Made by a program: the position numbers and the translations under genes. Shown piece after piece: positions 24,300-32,626 of a stretch of DNA of 64,000 nucleotides. Numbering within the stretch: position 1 is the stretch's first letter; the number at the start of each line of letters is the position of its first letter. This DNA comes from Nocardioides sp. Soil797 (lineage in GTDB: Bacteria > Actinomycetota > Actinomycetes > Propionibacteriales > Nocardioidaceae), in contig LMSR01000011.1 in assembly GCA_001429555.1 (NCBI GenBank), forward strand, positions 187,462-251,461, in the 5' to 3' direction. Below the pieces are notes generated by a model, which was not told the origin of the DNA, searched no databases, and saw only the letters and a list, made by a program, of their open reading frames with translations.

Positions 24300-25553
24300 T
24301 CAACCGCGTCCGCTGGACGCCCTGGCCCGCCGCGACATCGAGTCGATCGCCACGGCCAGGAGCAGCACGGCCCCGGTGACGATCAGACGCACCGAGGACG
24401 AGTCCACGCCGACCATGTTCAGTCCGCTCTGGATCGCCTTGAGCACCAGGATGCCCAGGAGCGCCGACCACGCGGACCCACGCCCACCGAAGAGGCTGGT
24501 CCCACCGATCACGGCGGCCGCGATCGCCGTGAGGTTGGTGTCACCTGTCCCGCTGCTCTGCGACACCGACGCCACCTGGGCGGCGGCCAGCAGCCCGCCC
24601 AGTGCGGCCAGCGTGGAGCAGAGCACGAAGACCGAGACGTAGACCCGGTCGACCTTGATGCCGGCTCGACGGGCGGCGTCCTCGTTGCCGCCGACGGCGA
24701 ACACGTGCCGGCCCCACGTCGTACGACGCAACGCGTAGTCCATCACCAGCACCAGCACCACGAAGGTCGCCCAGAGATAGCCCCAGCCGCGGTCGATGTA
24801 GAGGTAGTAGGTCAGGAACAGCAGCCCCGCCAACAGCGCCCCGGTCTTCATCAGGATCCCCGGCAGCCAGAGGGCGCTGAGCCCGGCCCTCTCACGGTTG
24901 CGTGAGCTGAGCAGACTGGTTGCGAGGTAGCCCAGGGCGAGCAGCACCACCAGGACGTACGCCGCCCCGGCCGGCAGGTACTCGTAGCGTGCGTACTCGA
25001 CGAACTTGCTGCCCTCGGGCAGGTTGAGCGACCCCTCGGAGCCGAGCACCAGATAGAGGACACCCTCGAACCCGAGCAGCCCGGCCAGCGAGAACACGAA
25101 GCTGGGCACACCCAACTTGGTGTGCAACAGGGCGTAGAAGAGCCCCACCGCCACCCCACTCGCGATGCCGGCGGCCAGCCCGACCACCATGTCCTGGCCG
25201 TGACGGACCACGGTGACGGCCATGACTGCCGCCGCCATACCACTCACCGATCCGATGGACAGGTCGATCTCGCCCAGCAGCAGCACCAGCACGACCCCGA
25301 GGGCGATGATGCCGATCGGAGCGGCGAACTGGGTGATGCTGACCAGGTTGCGCGAGGAGAGGAAGATCGGCTCCATCGCATAGAAGACGAGGCTGATCAC
25401 GACCAGCCCCAGCATCACCGGGAGGGTGCCGAGGTCTCCTCCACGGATCCGGTTCCACAGCCCTCGGGCCAGCCCCGGAAGGCCGCCTCGCGCGATCAGT
25501 CGCTCGTCGACCAGGTCGGCGGCGATCTGGGGCTCTTCGGTGGTCTCAGTCAT
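24300..25553 (-). CDS. Sugar ABC transporter permease (XylH type)
   Basis: This is a 417-residue permease of the branched-chain / ribose-xylose class with about ten membrane helices. Signature regions include GIIALGVVLVLLLGEIDLSIGSV and AAAVIGGTSLFGGRGSAWSALLGILVLKAIQSGLNMV. It forms the membrane channel for a monosaccharide importer with the two genes upstream on the same strand. Its start overlaps the end of the ATPase gene by 8 bp. The XylF-like binding protein makes D-xylose the best guess for substrate. Confidence 0.93.
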   Translation of the reverse strand: MTETTEEPQIAADLVDERLIARGGLPGLARGLWNRIRGGDLGTLPVMLGLVVISLVFYAMEPIFLSSRNLVSITQFAAPIGIIALGVVLVLLLGEIDLSIGSVSGMAAAVMAVTVVRHGQDMVVGLAAGIASGVAVGLFYALLHTKLGVPSFVFSLAGLLGFEGVLYLVLGSEGSLNLPEGSKFVEYARYEYLPAGAAYVLVVLLALGYLATSLLSSRNRERAGLSALWLPGILMKTGALLAGLLFLTYYLYIDRGWGYLWATFVVLVLVMDYALRRTTWGRHVFAVGGNEDAARRAGIKVDRVYVSVFVLCSTLAALGGLLAAAQVASVSQSSGTGDTNLTAIAAAVIGGTSLFGGRGSAWSALLGILVLKAIQSGLNMVGVDSSSVRLIVTGAVLLLAVAIDSMSRRARASSGRG

Positions 25554-26346
25554 GGGAGCTCCCCCTGCGCTGGGCGCGCGAGGCGACCACGTTGTCCGAG
25601 GCGCCGGTGATGGCGGCCACCAGTTCTTCGGTGGTCGCCTCCTCGGCGCGGAACTCGGCCGCGTTGCGCCCCAGCCGCATCACCACGATGCGGTCGGCGA
25701 CGGCCTGCACGTCGGCCATGTTGTGGCTCACCAGGATCACTCCGAGCCCGTTCTCCCTCAACCGCTCGACCAGGTTGAGCACCTCAGCGGTCTGCGCGAC
25801 CCCGAGCGCGGCGGTGGGCTCGTCGAGGATCACGACCTTCGGAGAACCGACCAACGCGCGGGCGATCGCGACGGTCTGGCGCTGGCCTCCCGACAGCGCG
25901 GCGATCGGGATCCGCACCGAGGGGATCTTCGCCGACAGGCTGCGCAGCAGTCGCCACGCCTCCTGCTCCATCGCCACCTCGTCGAGCCCGAGGCCGCGGC
26001 GGCGTTCCTGGCCGAGGAACAGGTTGGCCACCACGTCCAGGTTCTCGCAGAGGGAGAGATCCTGGAAGACGGTGGAGATCCCCAGCTCCTGGGCGTGGGA
26101 GGGTCCGTCGGGTCGGGTGGTCGTGCCGGCGAAGTCCATCGTGCCGGAATCGGCCTGGTAGACCCCGGAGATGATCTTGACCAGCGTCGACTTGCCGGCG
26201 CCGTTGTCGCCGACGAGGGCCACCACCTCACCGGCGCGGACCGTCAGCTCGACCTGGCTCAACGCCTGGACCGCGCCGAATCGTTTGGTGACCCCGGTCA
26301 GGGAGAGAACTGCCTCCCCGACCGGGGCATCCTGGTGGTCTTGCAT
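25546..26346 (-). CDS. Sugar ABC transporter ATP-binding protein (single-domain)
   Basis: This 266-residue protein has one ABC domain: Walker A LVGDNGAGKST (about 45-55), signature ALSGGQRQTVAIARA, Walker B KVVILDEPTAAL and H-loop LVSHNM. Many sugar ATPases of this class (RbsA, XylG, MglA) have two fused domains; this one has a single domain and would work as a homodimer. The ATG at 26346 overlaps the stop of the binding-protein gene by one base (TGATG), giving tight coupling. An upstream in-frame start (26370) would intrude into that gene. Confidence 0.93.
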   Translation of the reverse strand: MQDHQDAPVGEAVLSLTGVTKRFGAVQALSQVELTVRAGEVVALVGDNGAGKSTLVKIISGVYQADSGTMDFAGTTTRPDGPSHAQELGISTVFQDLSLCENLDVVANLFLGQERRRGLGLDEVAMEQEAWRLLRSLSAKIPSVRIPIAALSGGQRQTVAIARALVGSPKVVILDEPTAALGVAQTAEVLNLVERLRENGLGVILVSHNMADVQAVADRIVVMRLGRNAAEFRAEEATTEELVAAITGASDNVVASRAQRRGSSHD

Positions 26347-27401
26347 CACTTCAGACCGGCCGCCGCACACGCATCGGCGTACTCGTCGGTGCAGATCTCG
26401 TCGACGCTCCAGAAGCCGTCCGCCACGATCGTGTCCTTGATGTTGTCCTTGGTGACCACGACCGGGTCGAAGATGAACGACGGGACGCCCTCGTAGTCGG
26501 TGGTGCCGGTGATGTCCTCACCCTGCGCGATGTCGACGGCGACCTCGGCCGCCTTCTCGGCCTCCTCCTTGATGGACTTGTAGATCGTCATCGTCTGGTC
26601 GCCCGCGACGATCCGCTGGATCGCGCTGATCTCGGAGTCCTGACCGGTCACCGGCGGGAGCTTCTTGACGCCGGCACCCTTGAGGGCGCTGATCGCACCA
26701 CCTGCCTGGCCGTCGTTGGCGGCATAGACGCCCTGGATCTTGTCGTTGCCGAACTTGGTGAGCTGGTCGGTGGTGAACTGGTTGGCGTTCTCGGGGCTCC
26801 AGTCGGGGTTGTCGTACTCGGCGATGACCTTCAGGTTCGACTTGTCGATGGCCTCGTGGGCGCCCTTCTTGAAGACCGGCGCGTTGGGGTCGTCTGGGGA
26901 GCCGTTGAGCATGATGATGCTGCCCTTGTTGCCCATCGCCTTGACCAGTGCCTCGCCCTGCATCCGGCCGACGGTCTCGTTGTCGAAGGACATGTAGTAG
27001 TCGGCGCCCTCGATGAACCGGTCGTAGGCCACGGTCGGTACGTCGGCCTCGCTCGCGGTCTTGACCAGGGAGGTCGCGGTGTTGCCGTCCACCGGGTCGA
27101 GAACGATCACGTCGGCGCCCTGAGTGATCGCGGAGTCGACCTGCTCGGCCTGGGTGTCGACCTTCTGGTCGGCGTTGAAGTACTTCACCTCGCACTTGTC
27201 GCAGAGCTCCTTGACCTTGGCCTCGAAGATCGGCCGGTCGAAGGTCTCGTAGCGCGTGGTCTTGGTCTCGGGGAGCAGCAGCGCGATGACGGGATCGTCG
27301 CCGCCTTCGGCTGCCTCGTTGGCGCCGCAAGCCACCAGGCTGCCCGCGCTGATCAGAACGGCGACGCCGATGACGGCGGCGCGGCGAAACTTTGTGGTCA
27401 C
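26346..27401 (-). CDS. Sugar-binding lipoprotein of the ABC importer (XylF type)
   Basis: This is a 351-residue periplasmic-binding-protein-like lipoprotein. The signal ends in SLVAC with lipidated C25. The mature part has the type I sugar-binding fold: IALLLPETKTTRYETFDRPIFEAKVKEL cut by the hinge, ADVIVLDPVDGNTA, VPTVAYDRFIEGADYYMSFDN and PPVTGQDSEISAIQRIVAGDQ. The YDR and GQD segments resemble D-xylose-binding XylF. The GTG at 27401 has AGGAGG 5 nt upstream. It is the first gene of the importer operon and divergent from a ROK repressor; operator arms lie in the intergenic region. Confidence 0.93.
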   Translation of the reverse strand: MTTKFRRAAVIGVAVLISAGSLVACGANEAAEGGDDPVIALLLPETKTTRYETFDRPIFEAKVKELCDKCEVKYFNADQKVDTQAEQVDSAITQGADVIVLDPVDGNTATSLVKTASEADVPTVAYDRFIEGADYYMSFDNETVGRMQGEALVKAMGNKGSIIMLNGSPDDPNAPVFKKGAHEAIDKSNLKVIAEYDNPDWSPENANQFTTDQLTKFGNDKIQGVYAANDGQAGGAISALKGAGVKKLPPVTGQDSEISAIQRIVAGDQTMTIYKSIKEEAEKAAEVAVDIAQGEDITGTTDYEGVPSFIFDPVVVTKDNIKDTIVADGFWSVDEICTDEYADACAAAGLK

Positions 27402-27474
27402 GATTCCTCCTGGGTTCCCGGACCGAGATCGGATCCGGCACTGGTGGAAACGAGTGTCGTGGCTCACAAGCTTT

Positions 27475-27545
27475 GTCGTCAAGAGTTGAACGTAAAGTGA
27501 TGCGAAATCGCCATGATGCCCATTTTGAGAACTTCTCTTGACGAC
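27475..27545. promoter_or_regulatory. Paired operator arms in the importer / ROK-repressor divergent region
   Basis: GTCGTCAAGAG (27475-27485) recurs perfectly inverted as CTCTTGACGAC (27535-27545), 60 bp centre to centre (about six helical turns). The arms flank an AT-richer core (TTGAACGTAAAGTGATGCG ... CATTTTGAGAAC) where both promoters should lie. The spacing suggests two half-operators bridged by the ROK repressor, with sugar as inducer. The second arm covers a possible TTG start of the repressor gene, so the downstream ATG is preferred. Confidence 0.6.
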
Positions 27546-27555
27546 GAGCGCTCAC

Positions 27556-28755
27556 ATGCCCGACAGTTCCACCATGCCCACCGAGTCCGATCCCGCACGT
27601 CATCCCGGGTCGACGTCGTCCTTGCGGACGGCGAACCAACGCCGCGTGGTCGACGTACTCCGGGGGCGCAGCGAGGACCGGCCCGCCGACGGCACGCCGG
27701 TGACCCAGGCCGAGCTGGCGCGCATCACCGGGCTGGCCCCGGCCACCGTGTCCAACATCGTGCGCGACCTCTCGGGCGCCGGGCTGGTGGCGACCGAACC
27801 CGGTAGTGGCAGGCGAGGTACGACGATCCGCATCGCCCGCGCCGCCGGCGTGGTGGCGGGCGTCGACTTCGGGCACAGCCACCTCGCGGTCGGCATCGGC
27901 GACCTGGCCGGCAACGTCATCGCCGAGCGACGCGAGCCGCTCGACCCCGGGCACACCCACGACGACGGTCTCGGCCTGGCTCGCGAGCTGCTCGCCGACC
28001 TGGTCGCAGGAGCGGCCGTCTCCGAGCCGGTCCGCAGCGTCGGGATGGGGCTGCCGGCGCCGATCGTGGAGGGCCTGGTCCGCAGCTCGGCGATCCTGCC
28101 CGGGTGGGTCGGGGTGAACGCGCGCGAGGTCTCGGAGGCCGCATTCGACCTTCCCGTGCACATCGAGAACGACGCCAACCTCGCTGCCCTGGCCGAGCAC
28201 CGGCAGGGCGCGGCCCGCGGGCATGCCACGTCGGTGCTGATCAAGATCTCCTCCGGTGTCGGCGCGGGAGTCATCCTGGAGAACCGGCTCTTCCGGGGAT
28301 CGTCCGGCAGCGCCGGCGAGATCGGCCACCTGACCCTCAACGAGCAGGGTCCGGTCTGCCGCTGTGGTGGACGAGGCTGCCTCGAGGCCTACGCCTCGGT
28401 CGGCGCCGTCCAGGAGCTCCTCGCCACTCAGTTCCCCGACGCCTCCATCGACGACATCATCGCCGCGGCGGGTGAGGGCAACGTCTCCGCGCTACGCACC
28501 TTCGAGGACGCGGGGCTGCACGTCGGCTGGGGCATCGCCTCAGTGGTGAACCTGCTCAACCCCGACATCGTGCTGATCGGCGGTGACATGGCTCGCGCCG
28601 GTGACCTCCTGCTCGACCCGGTCCGGATCGGGCTGCGCAGGCACGCGCTCGACACGGCGGCCAACACGCCCGTCGGAGCCGGCGTACTCGGCGAGCGAGC
28701 GTCGCTGGTCGGGGCCGTGCTGTTGGCCTCCGACCGCACCGAGCTCCTCGACTGA
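27556..28755 (+). CDS. ROK-family transcriptional repressor, probably of the adjacent sugar importer
   Basis: This is a 399-residue protein. A winged helix-turn-helix (about 26-90, TQAELARITGLAPATVSNIVRDLS) is followed by a ROK/actin-like sugar-binding domain with GVDFGHSHLAVGIGDLAG (phosphate loop), ENDANLAALAEH and the zinc motif CRCGGRGCLEAY. It matches XylR/NagC regulators, which release DNA on binding sugar. The ATG at 27556 is preferred over TTG 27538, which lies inside an operator arm. It is divergent from the importer operon. The stop is followed by an array of 22-nt repeats. Confidence 0.92.
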   Translation: MPDSSTMPTESDPARHPGSTSSLRTANQRRVVDVLRGRSEDRPADGTPVTQAELARITGLAPATVSNIVRDLSGAGLVATEPGSGRRGTTIRIARAAGVVAGVDFGHSHLAVGIGDLAGNVIAERREPLDPGHTHDDGLGLARELLADLVAGAAVSEPVRSVGMGLPAPIVEGLVRSSAILPGWVGVNAREVSEAAFDLPVHIENDANLAALAEHRQGAARGHATSVLIKISSGVGAGVILENRLFRGSSGSAGEIGHLTLNEQGPVCRCGGRGCLEAYASVGAVQELLATQFPDASIDDIIAAAGEGNVSALRTFEDAGLHVGWGIASVVNLLNPDIVLIGGDMARAGDLLLDPVRIGLRRHALDTAANTPVGAGVLGERASLVGAVLLASDRTELLD

Positions 28756-28769
28756 CCAACCGTCACTCG

Positions 28770-28933
28770 TTGCTGCGCGAACTTGCAACTCTTGCTGCGC
28801 GAACTCGCAACTCTTGCGCTTCGAACTGGCACTTTTTGACGGCGTACCAGCAAGAACTGCCAGTTCGAACGTCAAGAAGTGCAGGTTGGCGCACCAAGAA
28901 ACGCCTGTTCGCGCAACAAGAAGTGCAAGTTCG
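28770..28933. repeat. 22-nt periodic repeat array between the ROK gene and guaA
   Basis: Three units in one orientation (28770-28791, 28792-28813, 28814-28835; core TGCGCGAACTTGCAACTC) are followed by a 16-nt junction. Four units in the opposite orientation come next (28852-28873, 28874-28895, 28896-28917, and 28918 up to the guaA stop; core AAGAAGTGCAAGTTCG). Each full unit is exactly 22 nt with no spacer. The opposed blocks can fold into a long imperfect hairpin. The last unit touches the guaA stop codon at 28934. The same unit family recurs after guaB (41595-41654). Confidence 0.9.
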
Positions 28934-30502
28934 TCACTCCCACTCGATGGTGCCCGGGGGCTTCGAGGTGACGTCGAGGGTGACCCGGTTGACCTCCGCC
29001 ACCTCGTTGGTGATGCGCGTCGAGATCGTCTCGAGCACCTCGTAGGGCAGGCGGGACCAGTCGGCGGTCATCGCGTCCTCGGAGCTGACCGGACGCAACA
29101 CGATCGGATGTCCGTAGGTGCGGCCGTCGCCCTGCACGCCCACCGAACGTACGTCGGCAAGCAGCACCACCGGCATCTGCCACACGTCACGGTCCAGACC
29201 GGCGCGAGTGAGCTCCTCTCGGGCGATCGCGTCGGCCTCGCGAAGGATGTCGAGGCGCTCCTGGTTGACCGCACCGATGATGCGGATGCCCAGGCCGGGG
29301 CCGGGGAACGGTTGGCGCCAGACGATCTCGGACGGCAGCCCGAGCTGCTCCCCCACCAGGCGGACCTCGTCCTTGAAGAGGGTGCGCAACGGCTCGACCA
29401 GCTCGAACTCGAGGTCCTCGGGCAGCCCGCCGACGTTGTGGTGGGACTTGATGTTGGAGGTGCCGGCTCCGCCGCCCGACTCGACCACGTCGGGGTAGAG
29501 CGTGCCCTGCACCAGGAACGCCACCTTGGCGCCGTCTGCTGCAGCCTCGCCGAGAACCTCCGCCTCCGCCGCCTCGAAGACCCGGATGAACTCGCGCCCG
29601 ATGATCTTGCGCTTCTCCTCGGGGTCACTGACCCCGTCGAGGGCGTCGAGGAAGCGCTGCTGGGCGTCGACGACGTGCAGCTTCACCCCCGTCGCCGCGA
29701 CGAAGTCGCGCTCGACCTGCTCGGCCTCGCCCTTGCGCAGCAGGCCGTGGTCGACGAAGACACAGTCGAGCCGGTCGCCGATGGCGCGTTGTACGACGGC
29801 AGCGGCCACCGCCGAGTCGACGCCACCCGAGAGCCCGCAGATCGCTCGCCCATCCGGGCCGATCTGCTCCTCGATCCGGGTGATCTGCTCCTCGACGATG
29901 TTGACCATGGTCCACGTCTGGCGGCAGCCCGCAATGTCGTGCAGAAAGTTCTCGAGGGTGGCCTGACCGTGCTCGGAGTGCATCACCTCGGGGTGCCACT
30001 GCACGCCGGCCAGCTTCTTCTCGAGGTTCTCGAAGGCGGCCACCGGAGTGACATCGGTAGAGGCGAGCACGTCGAAGCCGTCGGGTGCGGCGGTCACCGA
30101 GTCGCCGTGGGACATCCACACCTTGTGCTCGGCCGGGACGTCGGCCAGCAGGGTGCCCCCGGCGCGCACCTTGACCGGCGTACGTCCGTATTCGCGGGCG
30201 CCCGAGTGGGCCACCTCGCCGCCGAGACCCTTGGCCATCAGCTGGAATCCGTAGCACATGCCGAAGACCGGAACGCCGGCCGTGAAGATGGCGTCGGAGA
30301 TGCCCGGGGCACCGTCGGCGTACACCGAGGACGGGCCGCCGGAGAGGATGATCGCCTTCGGGTTGCGCGCCAGCATCTCCTCGACGGGCATGGTGTGGGG
30401 CACCAGCTCGGAGTAGACCCGCGCCTCGCGGACGCGGCGGGCGATCAACTGGGCGTACTGAGCCCCGAAATCAACGACGAGGACGAGGTCGTGCTCCGAC
30501 AC
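28934..30502 (-). CDS. guaA: GMP synthase (glutamine-hydrolysing)
   Basis: This is a 522-residue enzyme. The class I glutamine amidotransferase domain (1-200) has nucleophile C83 in [10 protein letters not shown] and VQWHPEV. The ATP-pyrophosphatase domain starts at [14 protein letters not shown], and the C-terminal dimerisation domain ends [16 protein letters not shown]. It converts XMP to GMP with glutamine and ATP, the last step of guanine nucleotide synthesis. The preceding enzyme GuaB is encoded at 41.7-43.2 kb. A 402-bp leader with a strong hairpin lies upstream. Confidence 0.98.
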   Translation of the reverse strand: MSEHDLVLVVDFGAQYAQLIARRVREARVYSELVPHTMPVEEMLARNPKAIILSGGPSSVYADGAPGISDAIFTAGVPVFGMCYGFQLMAKGLGGEVAHSGAREYGRTPVKVRAGGTLLADVPAEHKVWMSHGDSVTAAPDGFDVLASTDVTPVAAFENLEKKLAGVQWHPEVMHSEHGQATLENFLHDIAGCRQTWTMVNIVEEQITRIEEQIGPDGRAICGLSGGVDSAVAAAVVQRAIGDRLDCVFVDHGLLRKGEAEQVERDFVAATGVKLHVVDAQQRFLDALDGVSDPEEKRKIIGREFIRVFEAAEAEVLGEAAADGAKVAFLVQGTLYPDVVESGGGAGTSNIKSHHNVGGLPEDLEFELVEPLRTLFKDEVRLVGEQLGLPSEIVWRQPFPGPGLGIRIIGAVNQERLDILREADAIAREELTRAGLDRDVWQMPVVLLADVRSVGVQGDGRTYGHPIVLRPVSSEDAMTADWSRLPYEVLETISTRITNEVAEVNRVTLDVTSKPPGTIEWE

Positions 30503-30904
30503 GTGGGGGCCTTTCCGACGGTGGTACGGCGTGGGCGCAGTCTAGTCGCGCCGACCGTGGGTCTCGACACGGCCATCGGTCCGGCTCGCCCCGCCCGGCG
30601 AAAGCCTCTGGGAACGCATCAGGGCCCGACCGGGGAGGGAGGGTGGTCGGGCCCTGATCGTCCATGCATCTGCTGGACAGAGCTTGGACATGGGGCCCGA
30701 CGTGGGAGGGAGCATGACTGTCGGACCCACTCACCTCAACGAGGCGGCATCGGGCGGGTTACGCCCCATTCACGCAATTCTCGAAATCTTTCCGGCCCGG
30801 CCTCTGGGCACGGGCACTTGTGCGGTGGTGTGGACGGAAATCCGCGTCACAGCCCGTGTTCAGCGACCATAACCCCGCGTTACTCGTGGAAAGCGGGGTG
30901 ACTA
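30503..30904 (-). other. 402-bp intergenic leader of guaA with a strong hairpin
   Basis: This gap holds no convincing gene. A perfect 14-bp hairpin (ATCAGGGCCCGACC at 30618-30631 with GGTCGGGCCCTGAT at 30645-30658) lies 115 nt upstream of the guaA start and would be in its 5' leader. A second hairpin (30872-30899) ends the GMC oxidoreductase transcript. A 52-codon plus-strand frame (30714-30872) has a GGGAGGGAG ribosome site, but its protein is unrecognisable. GTCTCGACACGGCC near 30562 may be a decayed REP-like element. Confidence 0.6.
30872..30899 (-). terminator. Terminator hairpin of the GMC oxidoreductase gene
   Basis: ACCCCGC (30872-30878) and GCGGGGT (30893-30899) form a 7-bp stem with a 14-nt loop, 5 bp downstream of the minus-strand stop at 30905. 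Confidence 0.55.
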
Positions 30905-32626
30905 TCAGGAGACTCCGACGATGGGCAGCCGCAGGGCACCGGGCGCCGACTCGGGCACCACGGGGTTCTTCGGCGCGACCGGCACCACCTTCTGGTAGGC
31001 CTCGCCGGCTCCCGGGCGCGGGTCGGCCTCACCCTTGTTGGGCCAGAACGACATCGCCCGCTCCGCCTGGGCGGTGATCGTCAGCGACGGGTTCACGCCC
31101 AGGTTGGCCGAGATGGTCGAGCCGTCGACAATGTGCAGGCCCGGGTAGTTGTACATCCGCTGGTAGGGGTCGACCACACCGGTCTCGGGCGAGTCCCCGA
31201 TGGTGCAACCACCGATGAAGTGCGCGGTCAGCGGCATGTTGAAAGGCTCACCGACATTGCCACCCGGCGTTCCTCCCATGCGGTCGGCCATGCGGCGTAC
31301 GGCCTCATAGGCGATCGGGATGTACGTCGGGTTGGGCTCGCCGTGGCCCTGCTCGGAGCTCATCACCCACCCGAAGGGCGTCTTCTTGCCAATCGTGGTG
31401 ATCGAGTTGTCGAGGCTCTGCATGACCAGGGCGATCACCGTGCGCTCCGACCAGTGCTTCATGTCGTACAGGTCGAACGCCTCGCGGCGTTGCTTCCACA
31501 ACTCCTTGAGCCACGTGCGCCAGCGCGGTTCGGTGCCGGTGTCGTCGGCGAGCACGGTCTGCATCAGCGCCATGAAGTTGCTGCCCTTGCCATAGCGGAC
31601 CGGCTCGATGTGGGTGTGGTCATCGGGGTGCCACGAGGAGGTGATGGCGACCCCGCGGGTGTAGTCCTCAGCGGCATCCTTGGGAGCGAGCGCACCGAGG
31701 ATCGCCTCGGAGTTGGTGCGGGTCAGCACGCCCAGCCGGTCGGAGATCTTCGGCAGGTGCCCCTCGCCCTTGAGCTTGTGCAGCAGTTTCTGGGTGCCGA
31801 GCGCAGCGGCCGAGAAGATCACCTGATCGGCGGTGAAGGTCTTGGTCGCCGTGTTGCGCGACAGCTTCGCCTTGGTCCAACGTGCGGTGATCTCGTAGCC
31901 GCCCTCGGCGCGCGGAACCACCTTGGTGACCGTGGTCAGCGGGTGGACCTCGGCGCCGTTCTGCTCGGCCAGGTAGAGGTAGTTCTTGACCAGCGTGTTC
32001 TTCGCGTTGTGACGGCACCCGGTCATGCACTCGCCACAGTTCTTGCACGGGTTGCGGTCGGGACCGGCACCGCCGAAGTAGGGGTCCGGAACGGCCTTGT
32101 GGCTCGGCTGACCGGGGCCACCGAAGAACACCCCGACGGGTGTGGGGTGATAGGTGTCGCCCACGCCCATCTCGTCCGCGACATCCATCATCACCTGGTC
32201 GGACGGGGTCGTCAGGGGGTTCTCGACCACGCCGAGCATCCGCTTGGCCTGGTCGTAGTACGGCGTCAGCTCGGCCTTCCAGTCGGTGATGTGGGCCCAC
32301 GACTTGTCGCGGTAGAACGCGTCGAGTGGCTCATAGAGTGTGTTGGCGTAGACCAATGACCCGCCACCGACGCCGGCGCCGGCAACGATCAGGCAGTCCT
32401 TGACCATGTCGATGCGCTGGATGCCATACATCCCCGCGGCGGGCGCGTAGACGTAGTTCTTCACGTCGAACGACGTCTTCGGCAGGTCGTCGTCCTCGAA
32501 GCGGGCGCCGGCTTCGAGCACGGCGACCTTGTAGCCCTTCTCGGTCAACCGCAACGCCGAGACCGAGCCACCGAACCCAGAGCCGATGATGAGTACGTCG
32601 TAGTGCCCTGCGTGGTTCCTGCTCAT
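30905..32626 (-). CDS. GMC-family FAD oxidoreductase (cholesterol oxidase-like)
   Basis: This 573-residue flavoprotein has an N-terminal FAD site VLIIGSGFGGSVSALRL (about 11-27) and EAGARFEDDD. A GxG segment follows (VAGAGVGGGSLVYANTL). A cysteine-rich stretch (CKNCGECMTGCRHNAKNTL) is typical of the ChoD subgroup, and the C-terminus has LTAHFIGGCTIGD and DGSTISANLGVNPSLTITAQAERA. It probably oxidises a sterol or other large alcohol. M. tuberculosis choD occupies an equivalent place near guaB3/guaB2. The ATG at 32626 is within the aldehyde dehydrogenase stop (ATGA), so the two enzymes are co-translated, consistent with sequential alcohol and aldehyde oxidation. Confidence 0.9.
   Translation of the reverse strand: MSRNHAGHYDVLIIGSGFGGSVSALRLTEKGYKVAVLEAGARFEDDDLPKTSFDVKNYVYAPAAGMYGIQRIDMVKDCLIVAGAGVGGGSLVYANTLYEPLDAFYRDKSWAHITDWKAELTPYYDQAKRMLGVVENPLTTPSDQVMMDVADEMGVGDTYHPTPVGVFFGGPGQPSHKAVPDPYFGGAGPDRNPCKNCGECMTGCRHNAKNTLVKNYLYLAEQNGAEVHPLTTVTKVVPRAEGGYEITARWTKAKLSRNTATKTFTADQVIFSAAALGTQKLLHKLKGEGHLPKISDRLGVLTRTNSEAILGALAPKDAAEDYTRGVAITSSWHPDDHTHIEPVRYGKGSNFMALMQTVLADDTGTEPRWRTWLKELWKQRREAFDLYDMKHWSERTVIALVMQSLDNSITTIGKKTPFGWVMSSEQGHGEPNPTYIPIAYEAVRRMADRMGGTPGGNVGEPFNMPLTAHFIGGCTIGDSPETGVVDPYQRMYNYPGLHIVDGSTISANLGVNPSLTITAQAERAMSFWPNKGEADPRPGAGEAYQKVVPVAPKNPVVPESAPGALRLPIVGVS

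Noticed and set aside
27538..27555. TTG 27538 as start of the ROK repressor
   Set aside because: It lies inside the CTCTTGACGAC operator arm and lacks a ribosome site; ATG 27556 is simpler.
28770..28933. CRISPR array made of 22-nt units
   Set aside because: Units follow each other without spacers, change orientation in the middle and there are no cas genes.
30714..30872. 52-codon plus-strand ORF with GGGAGGGAG before its ATG
   Set aside because: Peptide is not recognisable and the region is the minus-strand guaA leader; not enough to call a gene.
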